Below, piece by piece: positions 1 to 8,300 of a DNA stretch of 64,000 bases (positions within the stretch are counted from its first letter, which is position 1; the number at the start of each line of letters is the position of its first letter). Under the pieces are notes generated by a model. That model worked only from the letters and a program-made list of their open reading frames with translations, did not search any database and was not told the origin of the DNA. Where the stretch lies: positions 1-64,000 of the forward strand of contig CACZYK010000001.1 of the NCBI GenBank assembly GCA_902785295.1. The letters are read 5' to 3'. Both the position numbers and the translations under genes were made by a program. The DNA is from an uncultured Clostridium sp. Its GTDB lineage: Bacteria; Bacillota; Clostridia; Clostridiales; Clostridiaceae.

Positions 1-6
1 CTTGCT

Positions 7-35
7 ACTGGTTCTTTTCTGGATCTTTAGGGTCA
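7..35 (-). repeat. Short repeat, copy A: relic of a C-terminal coding tail
   Basis: Read on the minus strand, this stretch directly follows the stop codon of the Rpn-like gene and, in the same frame, encodes a peptide containing DPKDPEKNQ and then a stop. It matches the C-terminal codons of the 282-residue gene at 1084-1932 (DPKGPENYQRQA). It is copy A of three; the others are at 1095-1123 and 4463-4490. It is probably the remnant of a gene related to the Argonaute partner, or a preferred junction for module exchange. Confidence 0.55.
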
Positions 36-46
36 ATGACGGATTT

Positions 47-949
47 TTATTTATTAAAATATTTATCTAATTCATTTATTGATTTTATATCAAATATTTC
101 CATCAATATAATATCAATAGTATCCTTTGACAAATTACTTATTTTACTTTTATATTCTTCTGATAAAAAACCAAATTTCTTTATTAGTAATTTTATTAAT
201 GTCTCTGATTTTCCTTTTTCTATCCCTTTTTCTATCCCTTCTTTTCTTCCTTTTTCTATTCCATCTTCTATTAACATACGTCCTAATTCAGTCATGCTTA
301 TCTCCTCCTTCACTTTTTGTAAGTCTTTTCCACTTAAAAATTTGTCTGCAAATGCATATAACATTGATTCTATATCATATTTATATTCATTTTCAGATGA
401 TTTTACTATTCTTATTGATTTTATTATTTTTTCTGCTTTTGTAAGTTTTCCTCCCATTATTGGAGTAAATGTTAATGCAACAAGTTCTTGTTTTGTTATG
501 TTTTCTTTGTTTTTTACTTTTTTCTCTAGTTCTTCAACTATTAAATCTCCATTTTTATCAGACATAAATATACTTTTAACTTTATATTTGTTTATACCTG
601 TTTCTAAAGTATCCTTTGCATTTTTAATGTTTCCACTATAAACCACATAAGTTGTTACATCTTTATCCTTTTGTAAACTTAAAACTGCTTCATAAACTCT
701 AAATCTTCTTAAATCTGACTTTCCTTTATTAGTTGTTTGAAATTCAAAATGAATATAAGTATCATCTTCCATTAGAAAAGTATAATCCATATGAAGGTTT
801 AATGCTTCAAGTACTACTATCTCTGTTGAACTTGAGTCTTTTACTTTTTGGTTTATTCCAAAAAACTTTAATCCTTCTTCTGCAAATACATCCATTGCTT
901 TTTTCATTATTAAATCTTCATGCTTTATTTCATTATTATTTTTAGACAT
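47..949 (-). CDS. Rpn-family/PD-(D/E)XK nuclease-like protein
   Basis: This 300-residue protein resembles the Rpn family (recombination-promoting nuclease, also annotated as a putative transposase of the PD-(D/E)XK nuclease superfamily). The nuclease-like core lies near residues 45-130: the segment LNLHMDYTFLMEDDTYIHFEFQ has the usual D...E-x-Q pattern. The C-terminus has the family's charged repeat (EKGRKEGIEKGIEKGK, about residues 232-250) and then a short helical tail. Rpn proteins are known to nick or degrade DNA and promote RecA-independent recombination; some have been linked to phage defence. The start has an upstream GGAGAATG-type site. It stands alone, with a relic of another gene immediately downstream. 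The family is fairly sure; activity here is inferred. Confidence 0.7.
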   Translation of the reverse strand: MSKNNNEIKHEDLIMKKAMDVFAEEGLKFFGINQKVKDSSSTEIVVLEALNLHMDYTFLMEDDTYIHFEFQTTNKGKSDLRRFRVYEAVLSLQKDKDVTTYVVYSGNIKNAKDTLETGINKYKVKSIFMSDKNGDLIVEELEKKVKNKENITKQELVALTFTPIMGGKLTKAEKIIKSIRIVKSSENEYKYDIESMLYAFADKFLSGKDLQKVKEEISMTELGRMLIEDGIEKGRKEGIEKGIEKGKSETLIKLLIKKFGFLSEEYKSKISNLSKDTIDIILMEIFDIKSINELDKYFNK

Positions 950-1083
950 ATTACATTCTCCTATTTATTTTTTCACTTCCATTATATATTATTATTTCTT
1001 TTATGTAAAATGAATTTATTGTAATTTTCTGAAAATAATTCTTTTTAAAACAAAAAGCCATGCTCTTTCAAATATAGCTTATA

Positions 1084-1932
1084 TTATGCTTGTCGCTGGT
1101 AATTTTCTGGACCCTTAGGGTCATAGCGAGAGGGCTTGGCTCTATCGCTTGCTAAAAAGTGACTTTCTTTTTTATTCCAAAACTTTTGGGCTAAATTCAT
1201 ATATCTAACTACATCTTCACATTTTTTTATAGGTAATTTACCTTGTTTAATAATCTCATCAATAAATTCCTTATCCTTTATGAAATATATTGCTTTGCAA
1301 TATTCATAAATATCTTTAAAATTGTTGAGAAATGCTTTCAATAATGGTTTGTTTGGTTCAGAAGATGAACTTAAAATTTCTGTTGATAAACCAGAAAAAT
1401 ACTGATCTAATCTAAAAATAAAAGTATCAAATCTATCAAATCTAATGCTACCTTTAAATCCTTGCATATCTCCCATAGCTTGTATTAATGAAAAATTTAC
1501 AAGTCTATGATGATTATCCTTACATTTTTCTAATTGCTCAAGTGCACATTTATTATCGCCTATAATTTCTTTAAATAACTTAATTTTATTTTCGTTGAAA
1601 TTAAAGTCACATTCGCCACCAAGTCGATTTGCTGGTTTACAATAATCAATACCATTATAGTTTTCAATTTTGGTGTTGTTTTCTAGAGCAAAAAGACGAT
1701 TTTTATTTTTTAATGGTAAATTAGTATAATAGCCATTTAGTGGTCTGACTTTTTCATATTTATAAAAGAACAAGTTATTAAAATTGTAGTTTTTTCTTAA
1801 GCACCATTTAGAATCTGTCTCCACATAATATTTTTTATAATGTTCCCATGCTTTTGGAGATGAGTCTGGATCAAAGCATAACTCTTTACCCATCCAGTTT
1901 TGCACACACTCTATTTTTTCATTTTTAAACAT
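1084..1932 (-). CDS. Unknown Argonaute-associated protein
   Basis: I do not recognise this 282-residue protein. It starts 19 bp after the stop codon of the Argonaute gene on the same strand, so the two are probably co-transcribed. The sequence is soluble-looking and mixed alpha/beta, rich in aromatic residues (for example WCLRKNYNFNNLFFYKYEK near residues 43-60). It contains scattered cysteines and a possible FRLDQYFSGLSTEI motif near residues 173-186. No nuclease, helicase or membrane signature is visible. The C-terminal tail (RYDPKGPENYQRQA) is repeated as relics at 7-35 and 4463-4490. By position it may help Argonaute with guide generation, target recognition or an effector step. That role is inference only. 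Confidence 0.6.
   Translation of the reverse strand: MFKNEKIECVQNWMGKELCFDPDSSPKAWEHYKKYYVETDSKWCLRKNYNFNNLFFYKYEKVRPLNGYYTNLPLKNKNRLFALENNTKIENYNGIDYCKPANRLGGECDFNFNENKIKLFKEIIGDNKCALEQLEKCKDNHHRLVNFSLIQAMGDMQGFKGSIRFDRFDTFIFRLDQYFSGLSTEILSSSSEPNKPLLKAFLNNFKDIYEYCKAIYFIKDKEFIDEIIKQGKLPIKKCEDVVRYMNLAQKFWNKKESHFLASDRAKPSRYDPKGPENYQRQA
1095..1123 (-). repeat. Short repeat, copy B, inside the 3' end of the Argonaute partner gene
   Basis: This stretch codes for the last residues of the 282-residue protein (about DPKGPENYQR). The plus-strand text is close to that at 7-35: both contain CTGG, TTTTCTGGA and TTAGGGTCA at the same spacing. It is also related to 4463-4490. This is the only copy that is still part of an open reading frame of normal length. 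Confidence 0.55.
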
Positions 1933-1951
1933 TCATTTTCCTCCTTTTTTA

Positions 1952-4186
1952 TTATAGAAAATATAATTTGTTATCTAATACACCTTGTGGTATAAATTCT
2001 ATTGCTTTGCATATTTTATCTGCGTAGCCTGTTGTTATTGGTAATCTCATACTTTTTGTTGAGCCAACATGTATTTGAGATAATGCATATATTTGATTAA
2101 GAATTGTAATCATATCTAAATCACCATATGTCTTTTCTATTTTTAATGGTCTAGGTGAGCCTAAATTTTCTTTGATATCTGTTGTAATTACATATGCCTT
2201 ATTTTCATTAACTACATATATTGATTTTTCTGGATTTTTTATAATATTATTATTTATACTTGCTAATTTAATTGGGGTCTTTTTTCTAACTTCTATAATA
2301 TTAAACTTTATATTATATCTTCCAAAATAATTTTCATACCACTCTAAAGTTTCTCTTGAAAAACCATCTCTATGTATAACTATATTTTTAGGAAGCTCTC
2401 CATATTTTTCTTCATATGAGTTTAATACATTATCAAATATTTCTTGTAATATTTCATTTTCAATTATTTCACCACTTTGAGGTATTACAGGTTTATAGTA
2501 ATTTATTAATTCTCCATGTTTATCAAATAATACAGAACAAGCTGGATGGTGTATTCCTTTTTCTCTTGTCCCCACATCTAAACCAATAAAGCAATCTATA
2601 TTCCCTTGCATATTATCCACTGCCCATGGAATTCCACCTATTTTACCTAATATACCTAATATAATATTATGTAAATAATATAACCCTGTATTTCCTTTAG
2701 ATTCCTTAAGTAGCTTGGCTGTTTTTACTGATATCATTTGTGATGGTATATTCATTTCTGCCCAAACTTTTTTAAATGGATTATATGGATTTTCTTCATC
2801 CTCCTCATTTAAATCAGGTATTATTGCTATAACAAACTCTACCTTATTATATTCTTTAACTTTTTTAGCTACCTTTTTATACTCCCTAATATCTCCAGAT
2901 TTATATTTTTCAAAAATACAATTTTTAGGGTCAAATAAAATATTCATTAAGTTATTAGCTATAAATTTATTATCAGTATTTTGATATTTTCCTTCTGTTG
3001 CAAAATCATATATTGCTCTAATAGCTTTTTTAGATTCTAGCTCATACTCTTCTGGATATAATACTCCAAAACATACCTTTTCTTGTGGCATTTTATAAAA
3101 TCCATTTTGAAATATTTGCATTTTATTTTTTATAACACCATTAGCACCAATTAATTTAGGCTCTATTAAATTTCCTGATTTATATCCTAATTTACTTATA
3201 TCATCTACATATTCATCATTAAAATACATATTATTTAATTCTTTTATTTTTCCAATATCTTTAATAAAGTTTTTTAATATTTTATATCTATATCCCATAT
3301 CCATTTTTACAAGTTGCTCAATTTCTTTAGAAAAACTAAAATCTTCCCTTGATAAATATTCCCTTGTTATTATTGGAGCTAGGGCATGTGGAATATAATT
3401 AAAAATTTTTTTATTAGCTCTAACTATAATTACATTAGCATTTTTATCTTCTTCAGTAAAATTTTTAACTCTATACTCTTGATTTCTTGAAATATAATAA
3501 TCTATTAATGATTGTCCTAATGTGCATGGGTCTTTTACTTTTAAATTAGATATTTCCTCAATAGTCCCTGAACTATTAATATTAGCCCAAGTATTTTTAA
3601 CTTCTAATCCTATAACATTAAAGCCTAGTTTCATCATTTCATATATATTTTTATCATAAGAAAACTCTGATGCACAACTAACATATAATATAACACCTAA
3701 ATCATCAGTAATTACTGGATTTATCTTAAACTTCCTTTTTAACTGAAATCCTTTTTTACTTTTTACTATTTTTTCTTTAGTATCTCTATCTAAAATAAAA
3801 TTACAAATAATATCTCTATTATTAGCTGCTCTATATTTATTATTACCATCAATTTTAATCCATCTAATTGCATTATTTATATAATATACAATTAAATCTT
3901 CATAAATTTTTTTATTCTCTAAAACATCAAGTTCTTCCTCTCCATCAAATATTATATCAACATCATCTCTTTGAGGAATATTTTCAAGTTTTTCAATAGA
4001 TAGCAATTGTTCTCCTCTTTTTAATATAGGTTTAAATCTATTACTTGAAGATAAATTATACTTCACACTATTTATAGCCTTATTTACATTTTCAATATTG
4101 CCTTTTCCTTTTAAATTATACTTATAAAAAACTTTAGGAGTTACTTTTCCTATTCCTTCAAACGCTTCAAATGTTATTTTATTCAT
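1952..4186 (-). CDS. ago: Long prokaryotic Argonaute, CbAgo-like
   Basis: This 744-residue protein is a DNA-guided nuclease of the long pAgo class. It resembles, from memory, the Clostridium butyricum Argonaute (748 residues) along its whole length. The PIWI domain begins near residue 530 with GLDVGTREKGIHHPACS. The catalytic tetrad appears complete: Asp at about 537 (LDVG), Glu at about 573, Asp at about 607 (HRDGFSRE) and Asp at about 723 (GYADKI). The C-terminus ends in the usual hydrophobic FL. Characterised relatives use short 5'-phosphorylated DNA guides to cut DNA and can restrict plasmids and phages. I chose the ATG at 4186, which has AAAGGATGG upstream; a longer open frame lacks such a site. 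An unknown gene follows 19 bp downstream. The family call is very secure; the biological role is inferred. Confidence 0.95.
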   Translation of the reverse strand: MNKITFEAFEGIGKVTPKVFYKYNLKGKGNIENVNKAINSVKYNLSSSNRFKPILKRGEQLLSIEKLENIPQRDDVDIIFDGEEELDVLENKKIYEDLIVYYINNAIRWIKIDGNNKYRAANNRDIICNFILDRDTKEKIVKSKKGFQLKRKFKINPVITDDLGVILYVSCASEFSYDKNIYEMMKLGFNVIGLEVKNTWANINSSGTIEEISNLKVKDPCTLGQSLIDYYISRNQEYRVKNFTEEDKNANVIIVRANKKIFNYIPHALAPIITREYLSREDFSFSKEIEQLVKMDMGYRYKILKNFIKDIGKIKELNNMYFNDEYVDDISKLGYKSGNLIEPKLIGANGVIKNKMQIFQNGFYKMPQEKVCFGVLYPEEYELESKKAIRAIYDFATEGKYQNTDNKFIANNLMNILFDPKNCIFEKYKSGDIREYKKVAKKVKEYNKVEFVIAIIPDLNEEDEENPYNPFKKVWAEMNIPSQMISVKTAKLLKESKGNTGLYYLHNIILGILGKIGGIPWAVDNMQGNIDCFIGLDVGTREKGIHHPACSVLFDKHGELINYYKPVIPQSGEIIENEILQEIFDNVLNSYEEKYGELPKNIVIHRDGFSRETLEWYENYFGRYNIKFNIIEVRKKTPIKLASINNNIIKNPEKSIYVVNENKAYVITTDIKENLGSPRPLKIEKTYGDLDMITILNQIYALSQIHVGSTKSMRLPITTGYADKICKAIEFIPQGVLDNKLYFL

Positions 4187-4199
4187 TAAGACCATCCTT

Positions 4200-4349
4200 T
4201 TAGTTAATTTTGAAAGGGAAAAAACTATTAACAAGTTTTTGATTCAATAATTTGCTGTTAATATCTTTCCATTCTTGAGTTGCATCATTCCAACTTTGAT
4301 AAGCAATTTTCTTTTGGTATGGATTGCTAATAATTTTTATTTTTGCCAT
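4200..4349 (-). pseudogene. 49-residue ORF upstream of ago, probable truncated gene
   Basis: A small minus-strand reading frame begins with ATG at 4349 after an AGAGAG-like site. It encodes MAKIKIISNPYQKKIAYQSW... and ends in FFPFKIN just 13 bp before the Argonaute start. The N-terminal pattern (short beta strand, ISNPY, then a W...W repeat) looks like the beginning of a larger cytosolic protein whose remainder is missing. It may be a truncated relic. It may also be a real small gene translationally linked to ago, since its stop overlaps the ago ribosome binding site. I cannot assign a function. Confidence 0.4.
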
Positions 4350-4462
4350 AGTTTGTACGTCTCTCTTTATGTAAATTATTTATATTCAATGGTTTATAAA
4401 AATAACTTGCGTAAAAGCTGATTTTTTAAATTTCTTGGTTTTAGTATTCTTTTAAGATTGAC

Positions 4463-4490
4463 ACTGGAATTTTACTGGGCCCTAAGGTTT
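4463..4490 (-). repeat. Short repeat, copy C: degenerate coding tail
   Basis: Read on the minus strand, this stretch would encode KP*GPVKFQCQS and then a stop. It aligns with DPKGPENYQRQA at the end of the 282-residue protein, but with an internal stop. It lies between the GreA-C-like gene and the Argonaute region. Together with copies A and B it brackets the Rpn and Argonaute modules. Confidence 0.45.
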
Positions 4491-4520
4491 CTAACAAGTG
4501 AAAATATGGCTTGTTTCATA

Positions 4521-4958
4521 CTATTCTATCTTTTTTATTCTATACTTTATAATAGCTTTACCTTGTTTTATTTCAAATTTTTTTCCCTTTTTACAGTTGA
4601 CTAATGCTTTTCCTATTTGTGATTTAATTGAAAATTTATTGTTAAATATATCTTCATCTTTATCTTCTACTATAGTTATTTTGATAATTTCATTTTCTTT
4701 AACATTTAAAAGTGTTATTTTTTTATTTAGAAGTGTTCTGCCATCTTGTTCTTCTTCCCTATTACTATCCTTATCATTAATTATCTCTGTATAAGAAGAG
4801 CAAAACATTCTGCCTACACATTTACATAAGTAATTATTTATTTTTGCATTTTTACATGTCTCTTCAGAATAAAAAGCACAATTTTTCTTTCTTTTTCTTC
4901 CATGTGGTCCTACATACTCTAATTGTGCTGATACCCCTTGCATTTGTTTTATGCCCAT
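4521..4958 (-). CDS. Small protein with Cys-rich N-terminus and GreA-C-like C-terminus
   Basis: This 145-residue protein has two parts. Residues about 22-58 hold six cysteines (CAFYSEETC, CKC, FCSSY), which suggests a metal-binding or Fe-S segment. Residues about 78-145 resemble the C-terminal domain of the transcript-cleavage factors GreA/GreB (pattern S-x-IGKAL-x5-G-x-x-x-E, ending YRIKKIE). No Gre coiled-coil is present, so it is not a normal transcript cleavage factor. Its promoter region at 5140-5166 matches the promoter box of the SNF2/GHKL operon, so it may be co-regulated with that module. Such GreA-C pieces are often protein-protein interaction domains. The function is unknown. Confidence 0.6.
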   Translation of the reverse strand: MGIKQMQGVSAQLEYVGPHGRKRKKNCAFYSEETCKNAKINNYLCKCVGRMFCSSYTEIINDKDSNREEEQDGRTLLNKKITLLNVKENEIIKITIVEDKDEDIFNNKFSIKSQIGKALVNCKKGKKFEIKQGKAIIKYRIKKIE

Positions 4959-5318
4959 ATAATCATCCCCAAACTAATTTGATTTTTCTTTTAATATACC
5001 AAAATAGAGGTTGCTACTTAACTACATCTCTAATGTACCAATTATTTCTAGGCCAAGTAAAAATATAAATATCACATACTTATATTCTACTTTTTTCATC
5101 ATTGTAGCTTTATTTAATAAAGTTGTTTTACATATAATTATTATACTACATGTATACATTGTTAAAAATATCATTATTGAAATTTTTTATAAATTTTCTT
5201 ATTTTTTTAAACATAAATTTATAAAAAGGTCCCTTCTAGATAAACAATTTTATTATTACAATTATTCACCTAAAAGGAAACACCAAGTATTTTAGCAAAC
5301 TAAAGTATCCATTACTAA
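4959..5318. other. Intergenic region between the GreA-C-like and GHKL genes
   Basis: No gene is supported in these 360 bases. The stretch is very AT-rich. It contains one minus-strand promoter-like box (5140-5166) that resembles the one upstream of the SNF2 gene. I see nothing else that can be assigned. Confidence 0.6.
5140..5166 (-). promoter_or_regulatory. Promoter box shared with the SNF2/GHKL operon
   Basis: On the minus strand there is a TTTAAC -35-like hexamer (5166-5161), a 15-bp spacer and a perfect TATAAT (5145-5140). The spacer holds a 10-bp palindrome, ATGTATACAT (5150-5159). The box at 12982-13009 is nearly the same (TTTTTAAC, ATGTAT, ATGTAGTATAATA) but has a 16-bp spacer. The likeness suggests a common regulator, plausibly the WYL protein at 13140-14093. 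The gene served would be the GreA-C-like gene ending at 4521. Confidence 0.5.
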
Positions 5319-8300
5319 CTAATTTTCTTCATTACTTCTGCTAAAAAATGCTGCAAAGTTATTAATATGATTTTTGCTCAATACTAATTTTTCATCTTTT
5401 CCATTTAACTTTACTGGAATCACATAATAGTCTCCATTAAAGTCATTAACTTCTTCTGGAAATATATCTCCACTTTCTACCTTTAAAGCATACTCTTTTA
5501 TTGTACTAAAGTCTCGTCCACCGTATTTAGCTTTTACAAAACAATTAGGGCAAAAACCTAAAATATTATATTCTCTATCTTTCCACCAGCCATCTTTTTT
5601 TTCTTCTCTAATATGATATACTTCAATATATTTACTTCCATTAATTAAATTTATCTCTTCATGACATACTTGACACTTTCCTCCATATTCTCTAAGTAAA
5701 TATTCCTTTGGATCAATAGAATTTTTATCTAAAACTATATAGTTTCTTTCTTTAGTAGTTTTATCTTTCTTTCTACTTTCTATCTCCTTAATTTCAAAAT
5801 TATTTTGAAAAGAATCTATTAATTTTATTTTTTTTTCATTTCTAAGTTCTTCTTCTTCCTCTGGATAAAGCCCTACATTCCACTCATCCTCACTTTCATC
5901 ATTAGTTTTTTCAAGTCCTAAACTAACCAAATTATCCTCTATTTGTTTTCGAGCTTCTTTAAGTGATATATCTAAATTCATTAAATTTTCTTCATTGGAT
6001 GTTGAAAAAGATTGGGGAGCTTCTTTACGAGGTATATCTGAGTTCATTGAGACTTTTTCTATATTCTTACCCTCTTCTTTTTTATTTCTTCTCTTTTCTT
6101 GTAGCTTTTTTTCTTTATATTCATTTAGATATTTATATACCCTCTTAAGTCTATCAAATCCAATACTATTTATTATATAAGATAAGGTATTTACCATAGA
6201 ATAATTTCTTGGTATATATATTTTTTTCTTTTCTTCATTAATAAATGGCAAATCCAATAGAATATGAATATCCCCTATTTTTGATTCTAACTTTTCCACA
6301 GTCAATATATTATTATATAATTCATCAGCTCCACCATATGCTTTTAATCCCATTAAAAATATAGCTGTATCCTTTTCTTCTAAATCATTTTTATAATATT
6401 CAAGCAAATCTTTTATTTCTTTTTTTTCAGAATCATTTAATGCCATTTCATTACTCACAATAATATTCTTATTACTATTTATTAATAAAAAGCCCAACTC
6501 CCTTGCAGCCTTTTCAATTTCAATTCTTTCTATTTCTTTTATACCTAATTTTATTACTAATAATTCATTTTTTTCAATATTAATCTCTAGCTTATCATTA
6601 TTTAAAAGTAGTAATATACTTCTGTTCTGAGTTATATTATCAAAATCCTGCTTAATTTTATGTTTATCTTCTAACTTCCAACTACTCCAAGATTTTAATA
6701 CCACATATATTTTTTTTAATAAAACATCATTTGGGTTGTTAACATATTCCTTAAGTATACCAAAATACTGATTTATATCACTTTCCTCTTCCAAATTTAA
6801 TAACTTTCCAAATCTCTTACCTAAATCTCCATACTGCTCTTCAATTAAATATTTGTAATTTCCTTTTCCTAATTTAAATTTTTCTACCTCTACTAAATTA
6901 CCACTGTTTTTATCAAGTATCATAAAGCCATCACTTGAAACTCCACTGATAATTAATTCCATAGCTGCTAATAGAATTTCATCATAAATAACTTTATCTT
7001 TATTATTTTCCCAATATTCGACTAGATCGTTAATGTTAACTTCTTTAATACCCAATGATTCTAAGTATGCTGGGGAATACCCTTTAAGTTTATTTGTTTC
7101 TTCAAATACAACATCTATAAATAAACAGGTCTTATCAATATTACTTTTATTACTATCTATAATCTTTATGCTTTTTGCCTTATTAGGAAATGTTAATCTA
7201 CCGTTAATGGTAATTAATGGAATTAAATTTCTATTAACGCCTCCCCAATTATTTAATTTCACAATGCTATATTTCTCGCAATGTTGGAAATGGATTACAA
7301 TAGCATAGCCAAATGAAATCTTATCAATTTCTGAATATATGTTTGATGCATATTTAAAATCAGAAAAATTTCTATACCACAACTCATAAATTTCATCAGC
7401 AAGAATTCTTCTATCTGCAGTTTGGTCATTTAAAAGTTTTTTCATATATTCATCTAATTCATATTTTTTTAACTCTATTTTTCTAGAAAATGTTGAATTT
7501 GTGTATATTTTATTTTTATCCTCTTCCAATACTTCATCATTTTCCCTAATAAACGTATAAGAATTTTTATATAATGATATTTTCTTCTCCGCTTTAGGCT
7601 TATTGAAAATATCACATAAACTTAGAAATTCTCTAAACTTTTCTATTCCATCATTTTTACTAATTATATTTTCTTTTGTTTTTATGTCAATTTTTAATTC
7701 AGGTATATTTAATTTACTAAAGATATCTTCTTTAGTTATCAAAAATTTAGGCATGGATAAATACCTCAATTCGCTAATTGTTCCCAAAGAGCTTTCAAAA
7801 CAAACTTCTCCTATTTTCTTTAAATCTTCTAAATACTCTTCTTCTAACTTCTTTTTTACTCTAAAATTATCATATATCATCATAAGCAACCTAAAATTCG
7901 AATTACTATCAGTTTTATTTTTAAGCATAGCAGGTATTTGAACTTGAGATAATACGTTATCACTTCTTAGCTCTTCTATTTCCAAAGATGATAATAGTTT
8001 TCTAACTATTTTATTATTACTTCTAATCTCCTCATTTTTCTTATTAATTTCCTCTGAACCTTCTTTATATATCATAGGCAAATATGTGTATTTAGGATTT
8101 ACAATTCTACAAGTTCCATCATTAAGTTCTCCAAGTCCAGTTTCTTTTTTATTTTGTGTTGAAATCCAAAATACTTTAGTATTATTTTCATCTATCAAGC
8201 TTGAAAAACCTTCATTTTCTATTGGAAAAATTTTCGATTTTAAAAGTGAATTCTTCATTTCTTCTCTTCTATATCTAAAATAAAAGTCGCTGTTAAAGAC

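Noticed and set aside
36-641. Plus-strand ORF over the Rpn gene
   Set aside because: It is a low-complexity S/F/L-rich shadow of the minus-strand gene, with no ribosome binding site.
47-949. Functional transposase
   Set aside because: No terminal inverted repeats or target duplication were seen; Rpn-like proteins are often annotated as transposases without evidence.
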